Part shown: one piece after another, positions 7,161-9,577 of the stretch | Layout of the letters: every line of letters starts with the position of its first letter | Position numbering within the stretch: position 1 is the first letter of the stretch | DNA from: Calditrichaceae bacterium | GTDB taxonomy: Bacteria; Calditrichota; Calditrichia; Calditrichales; Calditrichaceae | Assembly: GCA_030592985.1 (NCBI GenBank) | Contig: JAUVIB010000089.1 | Span: 1-9,577, forward strand | Direction: 5' to 3' | DNA: 9,577 nucleotides | The notes under the pieces: generated by a model | Databases searched by the model: none | What the model was told of the DNA's origin: nothing | The model's input: only the letters and a program-made list of their open reading frames with translations | Translations under genes and position numbers: made by a program

Positions 7161-8555
7161 ATGAGCAATACCCTTAAAATCATTTCTCCCATTGATGGGA
7201 AGGTTTATAAAGAGTGTCAATTGCATGGACCAAACGATATTGAGAAAGCATTGATGCTTGCTGAGAAGGCGCAAAAGTCCTGGCGTGAAGTTTCCGTTGC
7301 CGATAGGAAAAAATATATGGAAAGATTTGTTGAAGCGTTTGAAAAATATACTGATCGCATTAGTGAGGAACTTACATGGCAAATGGGCAGGCCAATTTCT
7401 CATACACCATTTGAAGTGCGTGGAACAATGGAACGTGCCAGCGGTATGATTAAACTTGCCGAAAAATCACTGAAAGATGTATTGGTCGAAAAGAAAGAGG
7501 GATTTAACCGTTATATCCATCGTGAGCCTCTTGGAATTGTTTTTGTAGTTCCTGCGTGGAATTATCCATATTTAATAGCAATAAACTCCATTGTTCCTGC
7601 ATTGCTTGCAGGGAATGCCGTATTATTAAGGCACTCAGCACAAACTCCATTGATTGCAGAGCGTTTTGCTGATGCGTTTAAAGATGCCGGATTACCGGAA
7701 GGATTATTTCAATATCTCCATTTAAGTCACCAGGATACGGCTGCTACAATTCGTGATTCACGCACTAATTTTGTTGCTTTTACCGGTTCTGTTCAAGGGG
7801 GTTATGAAATCCAAAAGGTCGCCTCAGAACGGTTTATTGGAGTCGGTTTAGAATTAGGCGGAAAAGATCCGGCTTATGTGCGCTCTGATGCTAACCTCGA
7901 TTTTGCCATTGAAAATCTGGTTGACGGCGCTTTCTTTAATGCCGGCCAATCCTGTTGTGGTATAGAGCGTATTTATGTACATGAAACAGTTTATGATAAA
8001 TTTGTAGAAGGCTTTGTGGAATTAACAAAGAAATATAAATTGGGAAATCCTCTTGAAAAAGATACTACAATTGGTCCTGTTGCTAAACGGAGTGGCGCAG
8101 AAACTGTACGGAATCACATTGATTCTGCAGTAAAGGCAGGTGCTCGCGCTCTCATTGATCCAGCCTTATTCCCCGAAACCAGTTTAGGTGAAAACTATCT
8201 TTTACCACAAGTTCTTGTAGATGTTGATCACTCAATGGATGTAATGATTGAAGAGACTTTTGGGCCTGTTGTTGGAATCATGAAAGTTAGCAGTGATGAA
8301 GAAGCTTTAACGTTGTTGAATGATAGCCCTTATGGGTTAACTGCATCAATTTGGACAGAAAATGAAGAGGCTGCGATTGCTATTGGAGATAAAGTTGAAA
8401 CCGGCACCTGGTTTATGAATCGCTGTGATTATCTTGATCCGGCCCTTGCCTGGGTTGGTGTAAAAGATTCCGGACGAGGATGTACCTTGTCATCGGTCGG
8501 ATATGAGCATTTGACAAGAGCGAAATCTTTTCATTTAAGAGTGAAAACACAATAA
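7161..8555 (+). CDS. NAD(P)-dependent aldehyde dehydrogenase, ALDH superfamily
   Basis: This soluble enzyme oxidises an aldehyde to the carboxylic acid using NAD(P)+. The 464-residue length suits the compact ALDH classes. Catalytic features are complete: the oxyanion-stabilising Asn134 in PAWNYP, the nucleotide loop FTGSVQGG, the general base Glu231 in GLELGGKDP and the nucleophile Cys265 in the FNAGQSCCGIERIYVHE block. The EETFGPV motif and the C-terminal GRGCTLS / GYEHLTRAKS region are also present. Unusually, the segment that normally reads KPSExTP is LRHSAQTP (156-163), so the lysine contacting the cofactor ribose is replaced by Arg157. A second cysteine (266) directly follows the nucleophile. 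Both traits resemble an uncharacterised ALDH subgroup that I recall from cyanobacteria and other bacteria. The next gene encodes an iron-type alcohol dehydrogenase, so the pair may process one alcohol/aldehyde series; the substrate is unknown. Confidence 0.93.
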   Translation: MSNTLKIISPIDGKVYKECQLHGPNDIEKALMLAEKAQKSWREVSVADRKKYMERFVEAFEKYTDRISEELTWQMGRPISHTPFEVRGTMERASGMIKLAEKSLKDVLVEKKEGFNRYIHREPLGIVFVVPAWNYPYLIAINSIVPALLAGNAVLLRHSAQTPLIAERFADAFKDAGLPEGLFQYLHLSHQDTAATIRDSRTNFVAFTGSVQGGYEIQKVASERFIGVGLELGGKDPAYVRSDANLDFAIENLVDGAFFNAGQSCCGIERIYVHETVYDKFVEGFVELTKKYKLGNPLEKDTTIGPVAKRSGAETVRNHIDSAVKAGARALIDPALFPETSLGENYLLPQVLVDVDHSMDVMIEETFGPVVGIMKVSSDEEALTLLNDSPYGLTASIWTENEEAAIAIGDKVETGTWFMNRCDYLDPALAWVGVKDSGRGCTLSSVGYEHLTRAKSFHLRVKTQ

Positions 8556-8569
8556 AAAATACCCATGGA

Positions 8570-8672
8570 AACCTGCGAATTAGTTTACTAAAGACTCTTT
8601 TTCCTTCAATACCATCAAATGGTTGTATTCAGTGAAAGGAGTTTTTATGATATGTGTTTCTCTTTGCAGGTT
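8570..8672 (+). repeat. 10-bp inverted repeat enclosing a long hairpin between the two dehydrogenase genes
   Basis: AACCTGCGAA (8570-8579) is complementary to TTTGCAGGTT (8663-8672), with one G-U pair at 8577/8665. The arms are 83 bases apart, and the intervening DNA contains another long self-complementary segment. In RNA this could close a nested structure of about 103 nucleotides; in DNA it resembles the ends of a small palindromic repeat. The downstream arm lies within the 14-codon ORF. Confidence 0.45.
8589..8647 (+). promoter_or_regulatory. Long imperfect hairpin masking a Shine-Dalgarno site (alternatively a weak terminator)
   Basis: Positions 8589-8602 pair with 8634-8647 as 14 consecutive pairs, three of them G-U (8593/8643, 8598/8638, 8602/8634). 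After an internal loop, AATAC (8608-8612) pairs with GTATT (8625-8629), then CAT with ATG around a CAA loop. The right arm holds AAAGGAG (8635-8641), a good SD, plus the A of the ATG at 8647, so folding would hide that start. The right arm also runs into TTTTT (8642-8646), so a weak intrinsic terminator for the aldehyde dehydrogenase gene is an alternative reading, though the stem is not GC-rich. Confidence 0.45.
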
Positions 8673-8691
8673 CTTAAAAAGATTATTATAA
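8647..8691 (+). CDS. Possible 14-residue leader peptide or small ORF
   Basis: ATG at 8647 opens a 14-codon frame ending in TAA at 8689-8691, translating to MICVSLCRFLKRLL. AAAGGAG lies five bases upstream, better than the sites of several real genes in this window. The peptide is short, hydrophobic and basic, with two cysteines and four leucines. There is no run of one amino acid's codons as in classical attenuators. It ends 39 bases before the alcohol dehydrogenase ATG. Position and the SD-masking hairpin suggest a leader peptide, but a chance ORF of this length is common, so this is a candidate only. Confidence 0.25.
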   Translation: MICVSLCRFLKRLL

Positions 8692-8692
8692 A
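8664..8692 (+). promoter_or_regulatory. Possible promoter for the alcohol dehydrogenase
   Basis: TTGCAG (8664-8669) and TATAAA (8687-8692) are 17 bases apart, and initiation would fall near 8699, about 30 bases before the ATG at 8731. The -10 box matches five of six consensus positions, the -35 box three of six. If used, the transcript would omit the upstream hairpin, so this competes with the leader-RNA interpretation. Confidence 0.3.
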
Positions 8693-8730
8693 CGATGATA
8701 TTTTTATAGATCAAAATCAGGGAGTGAATT

Positions 8731-9577
8731 ATGCCAGATAAAAGACATTCATATTCTTATCCGACACGGATTGAATATGGCCCCGGAGCTATGAAAGATT
8801 TTACCGAGATTATTAAAGAGAGCGGATTGAAAAAAGGTCTGCTTGTTACAGATGAAGGTATTGAAAAAGTTGGGACATCCCAAACACTTAGAGATTATTT
8901 TAAAAGTCAAAATATTGAAATTGTCACTTTTAATGGTGTTAAATCGAACCCAACCGATGATAATGTGTTTGACGGTACGAAAGTTTACAAAGATAATAAA
9001 TGTGATTTTATTGTAGCGCTTGGTGGCGGTTCTCCAATTGATGCCGGAAAAACGATTAAAGTAATGGCTACACATGACGGACCTCTTGAAAAATATGATG
9101 ATACAAAGGGTGGGGATAAATATATTAAAAATAATATGCCCCCATTTTATGCAATTCCTACAACCGCCGGGACAGGTAGTGAAGTGGGTAGAAGCAGCGT
9201 GGTTACCGTAAAATCTACAAATAAAAAAACAATAATTTTTTCTCCATATATGATGCCTGATATTGCCGTTCTTGACCCTGAAATTACAGTTTCACTGCCC
9301 CCCAAATTAACGGCCGCAACCGGAGTGGATGCTTTTGTCCATAATTTAGAAGCCTATATCATGGATACTTTTCATCCAATGGCTGATGGTATGGCGAGAG
9401 AAGCATTGGGACGCTGTTATAAATATTTGCCTATCGCTGTTGAAAATGGAAGCGATATCAAAGCGCGTGGTGAAATGCTGATGGCGTCAGCTATGGGAGC
9501 AATTGCTTTCCAAAAAGGTTTAGGTTTAAATCATGCCATTGCTCATGCTCTTGGTGTATACTATGATATGCATCATG
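8731..9577 (+). CDS. Iron-containing (group III) alcohol dehydrogenase, 3' end cut off
   Basis: This is an NAD(P)-dependent, metal-activated alcohol dehydrogenase of the FucO/AdhB type, which interconverts a primary alcohol and its aldehyde. The frame is open to the right edge: 282 residues are visible of roughly 380-390 expected. The dinucleotide motif GGGSPID is at 98-104 and PTTAGTGSEV at 143-152. The four metal ligands expected from FucO are present: Asp200 and His204 in GVDAFVHNLEAY, His268 in NHAIAHALG and His282 in the last complete codon, with the FucO spacing of 4 and 14 residues. The ATG has GGGAG (8720-8724) six bases upstream. The gene lies 175 bp after the aldehyde dehydrogenase on the same strand, which suggests sequential steps. 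The missing C-terminal helical part, and thus substrate preference, cannot be judged. Confidence 0.92.
   Translation, partial: MPDKRHSYSYPTRIEYGPGAMKDFTEIIKESGLKKGLLVTDEGIEKVGTSQTLRDYFKSQNIEIVTFNGVKSNPTDDNVFDGTKVYKDNKCDFIVALGGGSPIDAGKTIKVMATHDGPLEKYDDTKGGDKYIKNNMPPFYAIPTTAGTGSEVGRSSVVTVKSTNKKTIIFSPYMMPDIAVLDPEITVSLPPKLTAATGVDAFVHNLEAYIMDTFHPMADGMAREALGRCYKYLPIAVENGSDIKARGEMLMASAMGAIAFQKGLGLNHAIAHALGVYYDMHH

Noticed and set aside
7134..7449. Open frames at 7134-7403 (minus) and 7258-7449 (plus, another frame) over the aldehyde dehydrogenase start
   Set aside because: Both overlap the well-supported aldehyde dehydrogenase frame, and their products look like out-of-frame translations.
8581..8590. 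Short palindrome TAGTTTACTA as an operator
   Set aside because: At ten bases with only a four-base half site it is too short to support a regulator binding site, and it abuts the larger hairpin.
8749..9075. Minus-strand open frame over the alcohol dehydrogenase
   Set aside because: The plus-strand frame here is an iron-type alcohol dehydrogenase with all four metal ligands, so the antisense frame is a shadow.

Overview
The window is AT-rich bacterial DNA with every supported gene on the + strand. It looks like a Gram-negative organism, because the first gene encodes the ATPase of a LolCDE-type lipoprotein export system. The low GC content, one TTG start, one likely GTG start, and a mix of clear and absent Shine-Dalgarno (SD) sites fit an uncultured lineage of the Fibrobacterota-Chlorobi-Bacteroidota superphylum or a neighbour (Marinimicrobia, Calditrichota or Ignavibacteria-like). 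That placement is inference only; nothing in the window fixes the taxon.

Positions 1-7023 look like one transcription unit. It starts with the 3' part of a lolD-type ATPase. A complete recG (branch-migration helicase) follows after a 31-bp gap. Next come three tightly packed envelope genes: an FAD-dependent oxidoreductase of the protoporphyrinogen oxidase / UDP-galactopyranose mutase-like superfamily, a four-helix GtrA-family protein, and a large YfhO-family membrane protein. The gap between recG and the oxidoreductase is 9 bp, the oxidoreductase and gtrA overlap, and gtrA and yfhO are 9 bp apart. The SD of one gene repeatedly lies on or beside the stop of the gene before it. GtrA and YfhO proteins belong to polyprenyl-phosphate-sugar systems that modify surface glycans, so the trio is probably a glycan-modification module.

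Positions 7024-7160 are a non-coding leader with a possible promoter, a small hairpin and a very strong SD. Behind it is a complete NAD(P)-dependent aldehyde dehydrogenase (7161-8555). A 175-bp intergenic region (8556-8730) follows, and then a group III (iron-containing) alcohol dehydrogenase that runs off the right edge. The two enzymes probably act in sequence on an alcohol/aldehyde/acid series; the substrate cannot be read from the sequence.

The most unexplained structure is the 8556-8730 intergenic region. It holds a long imperfect hairpin (8589-8647) that buries a good SD, a 14-codon ORF that this SD would serve, and an outer 10-bp inverted repeat that encloses the hairpin. It could be a leader-peptide or RNA regulatory device for the alcohol dehydrogenase, a weak terminator, or a small palindromic repeat. 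No CRISPR array, tRNA, rRNA, insertion sequence or other mobile element was seen.
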